This document shows, in pieces, positions 55,901-64,000 of a stretch of DNA of 64,000 nucleotides (its first letter is position 1; the number at the start of each line of letters is the position of its first letter). Under the pieces are notes generated by a model. The model saw nothing but the letters and a program-made list of their open reading frames with translations. It made no database searches and was not told the DNA's origin. A program made the translations under genes and the position numbers. Source of the stretch: Rhyacophila brunnea (taxonomy: Eukaryota; Arthropoda; Insecta; Trichoptera; Rhyacophilidae); the NCBI GenBank assembly GCA_022495005.1, contig JAGYXB010001861.1, positions 988,904 to 1,052,903 on the forward strand, in the 5' to 3' direction.

Positions 55901-58900
55901 CGGGCATTTAAGTAAAGGACAAAAGATATTTAATATCCCCAAAGAAAGAAGTGAACCGGTAAGAAAAAAATATTGGTCATTAAATGAAGCACGAATCATT
56001 TTATTAATTGATTCGGCATTCAAGTAAATGGTTGAGGTCCATTATAATGGTTTTAAACATAGTTTTGTCAATTTTAGACGCAGGATTCATTTCATTGACC
56101 CACAGTTTTAGAAACAGACTTCTTGCCACTCATTCATCGCGACGCTGTATACCAGTGGTGAAGGGTATTTCTTATCTAATATCTATTACGGCAGGATTTA
56201 ATGAAATTTTAAAAACTAACTAACACCTTCTGCTATTTTACCTCGTATTCTTGTTTGTCCCGTACAGATTTTTTCTTGTTTGTCCAAAATTTTTAACTAA
56301 CTTCCCGACTAGACATTTGAAACTTTTAGAATATATCAGAACACGACGGGAATGCATTGTTTTAATACTTTTGGCCATCTTTAAGCAGAATTGAATTCAT
56401 TTTCAGTTAATTCTGTTTTGTATGTTTCGGAAAAAATTCGTTAAAAGTAATATTTACTACTCACTATTATTGGTTGCTAAGTGGGTCCTAGCAACTAGAA
56501 CTATAAATTATTAATATATACGTGCGTTACTATGGAAATCAATATAAAATGTCAAAATGACATTCCAGTATTCTATATTTATTAATACATAGAATTGTCA
56601 AATTTATATGATTCAACAGAAAATTTAAAAACGTCGTATATAAAAAGTTCTTTTTATTTTGTAATTATGTATTCTTAGTTCAGTGAAAACAAAAAAACTA
56701 TAACTGACAAAGTTGAGTGGGAACTATTTATGTTGGATCTCAAAAGCCTACGTCCACCCTTCGCCACTGCTATTATACACCTTCTATACCTACTACTATT
56801 TCAATATGCAATATCTTGTTTTGAAATCTCAATTGAAAGTACTTACTACTTAGTTATGTTTTATATCATCTATTCCACAATTTAATTTCTGTTAGATGAC
56901 TTTTTTGTGTGGCACACACACATAGTTTGTTAGTTTTAACGTTAGTTTATTTTTTGTATATTCAAATTAGAATAAAAGCTTGCATAGATCAATGCAAATG
57001 TTTCGCATCACCTCTGTGACATTCTAATCAGCGTACAGATCAAACTTACGTGACAATCTAGCGTCGAGTGTGCGAAATCACAGTGAAATAAAATGCATTT
57101 TTTCACTGCCATGTGAATGTTGCAAGTTGAAAAATTATGGTAAAGGTGGAAAAGTTAATAGAAATGGTTCGAATTGGCATATTTACGTGATGACTACATA
57201 TTAAATGACATAATATGTACAGTTCTGGTCCAAATACCATTCGAAGTGGACTTTTCTTAATGTCTATGAGTCTGACAGTTCACTACAATGCGAGTTTTGC
57301 AGCAATCAAGAATCATTGTTTCTATTGAAAGAAGATTTAAACGATTCAAATTTAACAATCATTATTGAAAATAATCTGTCTGGAGTCATGTATTTGGGTA
57401 CCATTTAATATAAGAATTGCCATTTTGGTTGAAGTCTTTGTTAGCGGAGGCGGTACAAACGTTTCTCACTTGGTAGTGTGATTCTTAATATAGCCATTAA
57501 ATTCTTTATTGCAATATGTAAATATAAGCAATATAAATGTACGTCATATTATGTGAAATTAAACATACAATATGTCAGTTCTTTTTGCTAGATTTTGACC
57601 ATATGTGGACTTATCAGTTTTTTCTAAACAATTATTGTGTCTAATAATGAATTGTTACAGGGCAGTTTATTGTATGTGCCATACGCAGATGAATATGAAA
57701 CAGTAGCAAATGTCGCAAATGGAAATGTAGCCGTCGTCAGTGGGTTAAAGGTGAGTAAGTGTCAATATTCATTAATCAGATATGAAAGATCTTGGCATAC
57801 TTTTTGACTGAAAATTATCTTTATACTCGTATATCACTACTACAACTCTTATGTACAAGTAAGATTCATCATAGAATTCGTCATTAAACAAGTTAAGCCA
57901 ATTAAATATAACCTCTTCTGGATTAAAACTGTTTCCTCGCACCAGGTTTATCAGGCACCAATAGTGAGGACTGCGAAACTAATCAATGCACTCCCTAGAG
58001 ATGTTTTTTCTTCTAAGATTAATCTTTGCTTTGTATTTTTATCTTAACTTGTCTATTTATAATATTATATTTTGAACGTCTTCAATTAATAATTTATTAT
58101 GTACATAAGTAATCTTTTAATTATATAAATAAATAAATAAATATTTAGAATAATACTATCAACTGAGGTTACTTATTGAATTTAAATTCTAATTAATTTT
58201 AGTTTTGTACTATAACAAATGAATACAATTAAAAAACCCAAAAACATTATACATGTATAAAGGTCGGTACTGACTTGGGCAAATTTGCGTGCACAGATGG
58301 TTTACACGTACGAACGTATGCGCACGCAACGTTGACCTTAACCTTTGATTTGAGCAAACATTTTAGTCAACAATGAGCGGAGACCTCATCACATCATCCC
58401 ATTCGGCGGCGAACCATGCGAAGAAACAACTAGTCAAACAGCTTGGCAATCCGAGTAGCAAAGCAAAACTCTGCATACCGCCTTACCTAGTGAACAAAAT
58501 CAGTGGAATGGACGAAGACGGTGCAAGTCCTGACGCGGCAGCTTCGACTATCTTGGGAATGGGAGCGATAATCCCGGATCCCGTATTCCTTTGTTCAATT
58601 GAGCCCCCCAGTCTGGCTTTTGAAAGTCTTCTGGAGACGGCGCTGGCCGAGTTGCAGAGGGAGGATCCCAGCTTGCAGGTCACATACAACGAGGAGACGG
58701 GGCAGACTGTTTTAGCTGGTGAGATGCATTTTAGTTTTTGTGTTCAATTATTTATATTGCGTGTACTGGAAAAAAAATATGAAGATACTTACTTTTCCAC
58801 CTAGTTCAGTCGGCTAATGATCCAATCTGACAACACCTAATAATTGAAATGACTCATCTTTATGGTTGTTATCAAAGGTTTTGAAAAAATCTTTCTATAG

Positions 58901-61411
58901 AGATGAGCCTAAATGTATGAAATTGAAGCAAAAAAAGAAGCTGTAGTCCACTGATTAAGTTAACTACGAGTTACTTCGCATTGCAGGTTCATCATGACAT
59001 TCCACTATAATATTAGATTCATCCAATTGGTTAATTACACACATGATTATAAGTCCAGTTATTGCCAAAATAAGCCTTGAATCGACTAAAATTGACTTCA
59101 ATTTGGTATTTTATGCATCTACACATTGCCATATCAAATATAACATTTGAATATAAAATTCAGCTATAAATACATGTGGAAAGTTACTTACTCGTCAATG
59201 TTGTGTAGGCAGCCAAAAGTAATGCCTGCATTGAATATTATTCTTTAGATGAATAATCACGTAAAACACCGAGAAATGCATACTTAAGTTATGTATACTT
59301 GCCATTGGTATGCAGTTGGTCGTTGACGGTTCTTTGCAGCTGTTAACTGAGTCTGTGTCAGTTAATAAAAAAATTTACTCAATGTGAGTTAGTGCATTTA
59401 ACCGGGTTTCAAACCCAGGATTAAGTTCAATACTAAATATTATAATTTCATAGCATCATAAACAATTCACGAGATTTAAGAATGTAGCATTCTTCGTTGA
59501 TACATAATTCGACTAGGAAACATTATTCTAATATACTGTCTTTTTTAGGTATGGGTGAACTTCATTTAGAAATAATTAAGGAGAGGATTTTAAGAGAATA
59601 TAAAATTGACGTAGAGCTAGGACCTCTTCAGATTGCATACAAGGAGACATTAAGATCGACAGCAAAGGAGGAGTACGTTAGCAATCACAAAATCGGAGGC
59701 GTCAAACATGTAGTCAACGTCACAATGTCAGCCTATCCAGCTACTAACTTGTCTTCCAAAGATATTTTGAAGTGAGTTCTTCGATTGACCTAAGTACTAA
59801 CCTTATATTGCCAAAGGGGGAAGAGTGTCTGATATGTGATGATTTGTGTAATGATTTGTGATGGAGACATTAGGGGGAGTTGTGGAAAATGTGACTATAC
59901 TCATTTTTTTAATAGAGTAAAATATTCCATAAAATGTACATACTGAAATTTTTAACTAATTTTAAAAAATGTTACTCTTGGGTTTCGCTTTCAATTTAAT
60001 AGAGCGCTGATGAGTAAAGTATTAAGGCTATACTTCAGCTGGGGCACGGTCTAAAACGATTGTGACTACGCGACGCGAAGATTGTGCAAACGACGCGTGC
60101 AAAACAAAACATAATTTGTCATAAAAATTCAACATGCGTCCATTTAATGTTATGTTTATTGTTCTATTAGTAATAATAATAATATATTCATTGACATGTT
60201 TTTTTTTTCAAGTAAATGGGTAACATTTTTTAGTCATCTTTACACGATTTAAGAATTGATTCCCCCGACACCATCACAAAACAAATTGATGTGCTCACAA
60301 CTCGACTATAGCTCTCTGATTGGTCTTCTCTTCCGAGTCCGAAATTTCGTCGCACCTATAGTTGAAGTTTCACTGAAGTATGCTCTTAAGTGCCAATAGT
60401 TAAAGTTTGTCGCAATTAGTATTATCACCTCGTAGCATAGTGGTCTATGAGCAGGGGCCTTATGTTAGAATTTGCGAGTTGTAGTCGCCCGGTCGACATG
60501 ACGTCATATGACATCATTGTGACGTACTACCGGAGTGATAATAGCATTCGAGAAAATAATGCTACTAAAATAGTGGCGTTATCTATTGTCCCCGTACACA
60601 AATAGGTGTTTCAGCATAATACTATCTATGGTGAGCCGTGTGCGTTGGACGGCTTGCCTCGAGCGTGTATTGGCTGACGTCACAATTACGTCATGTCGTC
60701 GGGTGACTTCATATCACTAGTTAGAACATAGGGCTGCAGGGCGCGAAACCCAAGAGATGCAGGTTCGATTCCTGCCGGGTGTCTTACTTTTTTCAACAAG
60801 ATTTTTTCTATTGGTTATAATATATTTTCTCAAAAGTGTTTTTTTCAAAATTATGTATATTCAACAATTGTTTGACATTGGTTCTCTAGTAAAAATATGG
60901 GAAAATCCAATAAACAATCAACAATTTTATTATATACCTACAGCCCCGAAACATGTGAGTTATCATTTTTTGAGTGGAGTGCAGTTGTGGTAATAAAATG
61001 TCAGGATTATTTTTATTACCTTCATAAAATAAGCAATTTATGATGTTTTAAAGAGTCTGTCACAATTTTCAATGACTGGCTCATGAAATAGTGTATTTTA
61101 TTACGATTTAATGAATATTTTTATATGCCAGGACTCTGAAATCATTTCTTGTTACGAAATTAGAATTTGAAAATAATGTTCAAGGAACTTTTTTTTCGCG
61201 AAAATTTCGATTTACAGCGAATTTCGAATTATCCGTGTCCTTATTAACGAGGTTTAACTGTAAATAATTATTTTTTTTATCAACTGATTTTAGATTTGAT
61301 CACACCCATGACAGTGCATCGAATTTGGCAAACATGTCTCCGAAACATCTCCAAGCTGTTAAGCAAGGCGTTGAGTTGGCATTATATCATGGTCCGAAGC
61401 TGGGATGTCCG
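49837..61411 (+). CDS. GFM2: GFM2, mitochondrial ribosome-releasing factor 2 (EF-G2mt), 9 exons, 3' end outside window
   Basis: Mitochondrial translational GTPase that works with the ribosome recycling factor to split ribosomes after termination. Nine exons with GT-AG introns give 630 codons in one frame; the animal protein is about 780 residues, so the rest of domain IV and domain V lie past the right edge. Seen: an N-terminal Arg/Lys-rich, Ser-rich leader suited to mitochondrial import (from [10 protein letters not shown]), G1 AHIDAGKTT, G2 RGITI, G3 DTPGH, G4 NKMD, the G5 region VLCGSA, then EPPSL and REDPSLQV of domain III and MGELHLEII at the domain III/IV junction. The [17 protein letters not shown] start and the middle region match GFM2 better than elongation factor GFM1 (inference by eye). 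It is divergent from XRN2. Confidence 0.92.
50236..50456. mobile_element. Small TIR element, copy of 15021
   Basis: CTCGAAATGGAAAAGTTTAC, TCTAGCTCAGACGGTCAAAA and CGGAACGGCGCTCCGGTCC match 15021-15256. GFM2 intron 1. Confidence 0.55.
50531..50885 (-). mobile_element. TTAA-type MITE, partial copy
   Basis: Reverse complement of the 22959 family, ending TGAAGTATAGCATTAA. The other terminus is truncated. Confidence 0.6.
51020..51603. mobile_element. hAT-type MITE, complete, 8-bp duplication
   Basis: Inverted ends CAGTGGCGAAGGGTGGAGG are flanked by perfect GTACCCGA at 51012-51019 and 51604-51611; 584 bp. The arms stay complementary for well over 100 bp. Non-coding. GFM2 intron 1. Confidence 0.9.
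51870..51998 (+). CDS. GFM2: GFM2 exon 2
   Basis: Acceptor TTATTTCAG, donor GTGAAA. It completes the P-loop ([14 protein letters not shown]) and encodes [18 protein letters not shown], the G2/switch I region. Confidence 0.93.
52900..53037 (+). CDS. GFM2: GFM2 exon 3
   Basis: Acceptor TGTTTCCAG, donor GTAATT. It encodes [20 protein letters not shown] (G3/switch II) and [11 protein letters not shown]. Confidence 0.93.
53230..53245 (+). repeat. T homopolymer run
   Basis: About 16 consecutive T in GFM2 intron 3. No other structure is noted in this intron. Confidence 0.6.
54093..54281 (+). CDS. GFM2: GFM2 exon 4
   Basis: Acceptor CCCCAACCAG, donor GTAATT. It encodes [20 protein letters not shown] and [20 protein letters not shown] is the G4 guanine-specificity motif. 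Confidence 0.93.
54478..54630 (+). mobile_element. LINE ORF2 C-terminus scrap
   Basis: The frame reads [20 protein letters not shown] and then [13 protein letters not shown]. This resembles the D(A/V)RAAG..W..LAQDR..W tail of some LINE ORF2 proteins. GFM2 intron 4. Confidence 0.45.
55444..55958 (+). CDS. GFM2: GFM2 exon 5
   Basis: Acceptor ATCTTTCAG, donor GTAAGA; 515 nt. It covers the G' insert, [19 protein letters not shown] (G5) and the start of domain II ([37 protein letters not shown]). Ends in phase 0. Confidence 0.93.
56080..56770 (+). mobile_element. Composite: short repeat + hAT-type MITE, interrupted by repeat R
   Basis: 56080-56150 is the repeat also seen at 45655-45725. A hAT-type end starts at 56153 (CAGTGGTGAAGGG) and its other end finishes at 56769. 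Repeat R fills 56240-56672. Confidence 0.55.
56240..56672 (-). repeat. Repeat R, inverted copy of 14150-14640
   Basis: Matches the reverse complement of 14150-14640 over about 430 bp. Sits inside a hAT-type MITE in GFM2 intron 5. Confidence 0.65.
57661..57750 (+). CDS. GFM2: GFM2 exon 6
   Basis: Acceptor GAATTGTTACAG, donor GTGAGT; 30 codons. It encodes [19 protein letters not shown] and VAVVSGLK, matching the LLLPFADQHVEI...GNIALTVGLK region of vertebrate GFM2. Confidence 0.9.
57940..58140 (+). mobile_element. LINE 3' end with (AAAT)n tail
   Basis: The frame [20 protein letters not shown] resembles the C-terminus of some LINE ORF2 proteins. Then come an AT-rich 3' UTR and AAATAAATAAATAAA. 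The stretch TGAACGTCTT.AATTAATAAT recurs at 211-230. Confidence 0.4.
58367..58718 (+). CDS. GFM2: GFM2 exon 7
   Basis: Acceptor ACATTTTAG, donor GTGAGA. It encodes MSGDLITSS, a lineage-specific linker, then [20 protein letters not shown] and [20 protein letters not shown] of domain III. Ends in phase 1. Confidence 0.92.
59549..59771 (+). CDS. GFM2: GFM2 exon 8
   Basis: Acceptor CTTTTTTAG, donor GTGAGT. It encodes [18 protein letters not shown] and [20 protein letters not shown], the start of domain IV. Ends in phase 2. Confidence 0.92.
60026..60385. mobile_element. TTAA-flanked MITE, copy 2
   Basis: Flanked by TTAA at 60022-60025 and 60386-60389. Ends GGCTATACTTCAG / CTGAAGTATGCTC. Clear homologue of 22959-23327. 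GFM2 intron 8. Confidence 0.75.
60425..60795 (+). repeat. Possible Pol III SINE-like unit
   Basis: CTCGTAGCATAGTGGTCTAT resembles an A box. GCAGGTTCGATTCCTGC at 60761 is a well-formed T-arm/B box followed by a T-run. TGACGTCA-like palindromes lie between. Interpretation is tentative. Confidence 0.35.
61294..61411 (+). CDS. GFM2: GFM2 exon 9 (last exon in window)
   Basis: Acceptor CAACTGATTTTAG, donor GTAAGA. It encodes [20 protein letters not shown] and [15 protein letters not shown]; the family shows GPLLGSPI here. No further exon is recognisable before 64000, so the gene continues to the right. Confidence 0.88.
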
Positions 61412-61475
61412 GTAAGACAATATTTTTTTTAAACCTTGTCTATTCCTAAGAAGATCATAATATGAGCCTCTAGGG

Positions 61476-62459
61476 CAGTGGTGGCGAACCTATGGCACGC
61501 ATGCCACCAGTGGCACGCGAGATTATATTACATGGCTCGTGTTTGAAGACAAAAAAATACTTATGACAAATCGCATTGTATACAAAATAGCAGGTAAATA
61601 CTCTTTAAGAATAAGCTTTACGTTTAATGTAAACATATAATTGCATAGAACGGTCTTTAGGCTAACGGCTTTATGGGTCACATACAATGACATTAATATG
61701 GACGAAGCATCTGAAAAAAATAATGACACTCACTTTTTTGTCGGGTCTGCCGAATGGTTTGGTTCGAACGGATTCGCTCAAATGAACATTGACACTAGAA
61801 ACACTGTTCTAACGCCATTACAATAAAGGTGATATTGCTTTAAAATCCCGATGCGTGATATCGCATAATGGAAATTGCGTGACGTCTACCTATACATGTG
61901 CGAATATCGCTATGCGCGAATTTACTTGCTATCTATTGTATTGAGTGCGTTGTCCATTAATAATGTCATTGGTCACATATAATATTGTAGCACTAATCTC
62001 ATCAGGCGACGGAAAATGCCTCGAACCTCTAATTTTGATCGATTTACAATGCTTGAGACCACTGTAGCGAGAGAATGCCTCATCTGATCGTAGCAATTCT
62101 GGTGTTAATTTGTGCGTAAAGAACTAAACTAATTAATACATTAACAAACAATTTCATTTCTACCCGCAAAAAATGGTTGCACCAAATAAGATACAACAAC
62201 TTGGTGGAGCTAGTAGAAGTAATTCTGGCAGATAGTTTCAAAATTGGTGGGCCGAAATGTATGGTGTAATTGAAAAAAGGGACAAAGCTATATTATGTAT
62301 GCTATGTTCTGTGAATGGTATCTAGAACATCATCATTTTTTAAATAGAATTCTTAAGAACTACCTTTTCTCCATGAAAAACTCCTCAACACGTCAGATAG
62401 TTGAAAAATAATATTTTGGAAATTTTGGCACGCGTACGTAAAAATGTTCGCCAACTCTG
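61476..62459. mobile_element. hAT element remnant with BED-finger trace
   Basis: Ends CAGTGGTGGCGAACCTATGG and (inverted) CAGAGTTGGCGAACAT, with flanks CTCTAGGG (61468-61475) and CTTTAGGG (62460-62467). At about 62215-62340 a decayed frame reads FQNWWAEMYGVIEKRDKAIL, of BED zinc-finger type. GFM2 intron 9. Confidence 0.7.
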
Positions 62460-62466
62460 CTTTAGG

Positions 62467-62579
62467 GAGTAGAAGTTTGTTTTAACAGATTTTTGTTTTA
62501 ACGAGAAATGGATATGAGCCACATGTTCAACCCATGACATTATAAGCCGACGTGTAAGCTGCTCGAACATCATGGGTAC
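62467..62579 (-). repeat. SINE-A copy, degenerate
   Basis: The reverse complement shows TACACGTCGGCTTATAATGT, CATATCCATTTCTCG and AAATCTGTTAAAACA of SINE-A. Confidence 0.5.
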
Positions 62580-62942
62580 GTATTTATTTTAAAAAAAAAT
62601 GTACCAGCATTAAACGGTCAACATTGAAAATGATAAATGCACATAGTTAACAGTATATTTCAATACATTATCTCTTAAGAAGGCCTCTGCAATGGGTTTG
62701 AAAGCTTGAGCTCCAGTTAGGAACGAATATCATAATTAATAATCTACTTCTGTACCGCAAGCCCATGACAATTATATACTTAAGTACCTATTTATTATCT
62801 AATATATAAAAAATAATATTTGTTTGTGTGTTTGTTTGTTTGTTCGTATTGAATGCACTGCCATACCGTTCATCCGATTGCGATAAAACTTTGTCAACTT
62901 ATTGCTTGCACTTTCGCAAAGAGTATAGGCTATACTAATATA

Positions 62943-62990
62943 TAAAATGAATGTCTGTCTGTCTGTATGTCTGTCTGTCTGTGTGTCTGT
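62943..62990 (+). repeat. (TGTC)n microsatellite
   Basis: Imperfect TGTC/TGTA run leading into the tandem array. Confidence 0.75.
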
Positions 62991-62996
62991 CCCGTA

Positions 62997-64000
62997 TGCG
63001 TTCCTATACCATTCATCCGATTGCGATGAAATTTTGGTAAGTGGTTGTATGCACACCCATGAAGGTTTCTGAATTAGAAAAATCATCATCTTCTTCTTCT
63101 TCTTCATTCTATTTTCTTTTATTCATATGGTTCCTATACCATTCATCCGATTACGATGAAATTTTGGTAAGTGGTTGTATGCACACCCATGAAGGTTTCT
63201 GAATTAGAAAAATCATCATCTTCTTCTTCTTCTTCATTCCATCTTCTTTTATTCGTATTGTTCCTATACCATTCATTCAATTGCGATGAAATTTTCATCA
63301 GTTGTTGTGGTAACACCCGTAAAGGTTTCTGAATTAGTACAACCATCTTCTTATTTTTCTTCATTCTATCTTCTTTTATTCGTATGGTCCCTATATCATT
63401 CATCCGATTGCGATGAAACTTTCGTCAGTGGTTGTGCCAACACCCGGGTAGGTTTCTGAATTTATACAACCATCTTCTTCTTCTTCTTCATTATATCTTC
63501 TTTTATTCGTATGGTTCCTATATCATTCATCCGATTGCTATGAAACCTTCATAAGTTATTGTGGTAACACCCGTAAAGGTTTCTGAATTAGTACAACCAT
63601 CTCCCTCTTCTTCTTCATTATATCTTCTTTTATTCGTATGGTCCCTATATCATTCATCCGATTCCGATCGTCAGTGGTTGTGCCAACACCCGCGAAGGTT
63701 TCTGAATTTGTACAACCATCTTCTTCTTTTTCTTCATTCTATCTTCTTTTATTCGTATGGTCCCTATATCATTCATCCGATTGCGATGAAACTTTCATCA
63801 GTGGTTGTGCCAACACCCGCGAAGGTTTCTGAATTTGTACAACCATCTTCTTCTTCTTCTTCATTATATCTTCTTTTATTCGTATGGTTCCTATATCATT
63901 CATCCGATTGCGATGAAACTTTCATCAGTTTTTGTGGTAACACCCGTAAAGGTTTCTGAATTAGTACAACCATCTTCTTCTTCTTCTTCTTCTTCATTAT
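62997..64000 (+). repeat. Minisatellite, ~119-130-bp units, runs off the window
   Basis: Eight copies of a unit with CCATTCATCCGATTGCGATG, AACACCCGTAAAGGTTTCTG and a CTTCTTCTT run. GGTTTCT recurs at spacings near 130, 130, 127, 127, 119, 127 and 127. Confidence 0.9.

Noticed and set aside
60757..60993. 78-codon frame in GFM2 intron 8
   Set aside because: Begins inside the tRNA-like block and runs into AT-rich intron; no homology recognised.
62997..64000. CRISPR-like regular repeats
   Set aside because: Units are directly abutting, over 100 bp and diverged, in a eukaryotic context; there are no short repeats with unique spacers.

Overview
This looks like an insect nuclear genome window, probably a moth or butterfly. 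It is AT-rich with small exons, long introns and GT-AG splicing. It is full of DNA transposons, MITEs, tRNA-derived SINEs and LINE fragments, has the GTACCTACCTA-type strings common in Lepidoptera, and carries short TTAGG (insect telomere-type) runs. The order-level placement is inference.

Two protein-coding genes can be assembled exon by exon. On the minus strand, 15 exons from 49320 down to 24619 encode the nuclear 5'-3' exoribonuclease XRN2/Rat1. They give 849 codons in one consistent frame, but the low-complexity C-terminus and stop were not found. On the plus strand, 9 exons from 49837 to 61411 encode GFM2, the mitochondrial ribosome-releasing GTPase (EF-G2mt, RRF2mt). They give 630 codons and the gene runs off the right edge. 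The two genes start head to head, 516 bp apart, so they probably share a bidirectional housekeeping promoter; it holds a DREF-type TATCGATA motif. Their jobs are separate: nuclear RNA decay and transcription termination versus mitochondrial ribosome recycling.

The left 24.6 kb has no gene I can support. It holds repeats and several GC-rich islands (about 2.64, 7.62, 8.9, 13.43 and 17.61 kb) that could be regulatory or conserved non-coding DNA. The repeats include a Harbinger-like MITE, a MITE family with TTAGG runs, tRNA-like SINEs, a 1.6 kb hAT derivative with a nested element, and an ORF1-bearing retroposon that looks like a 'half-LINE'.

The XRN2 introns are a transposon museum. They contain a full-length piggyBac (31983-34893) with TTAA duplications, whose transposase is broken by one visible stop. 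A mariner (39191-40485) sits 8 nt inside intron 7. A pogo/Tigger-like element (28905-31376) is split by the second half-LINE. A hAT element (42682-44525) is inserted in a LINE remnant. A foldback has 101-bp arms that are almost perfectly complementary (35944-36153). The GFM2 introns hold hAT and TTAA-flanked MITEs and LINE scraps. The window ends in a minisatellite of about 119-130 bp units (63 kb to the edge).

The most notable candidate for something little described is the half-LINE: two copies share the same architecture (ORF1, the start of the endonuclease domain, one common internal deletion, poly-A), as if the deleted form itself had been mobilised. No bacterial operons, CRISPR arrays or viral genes were seen.
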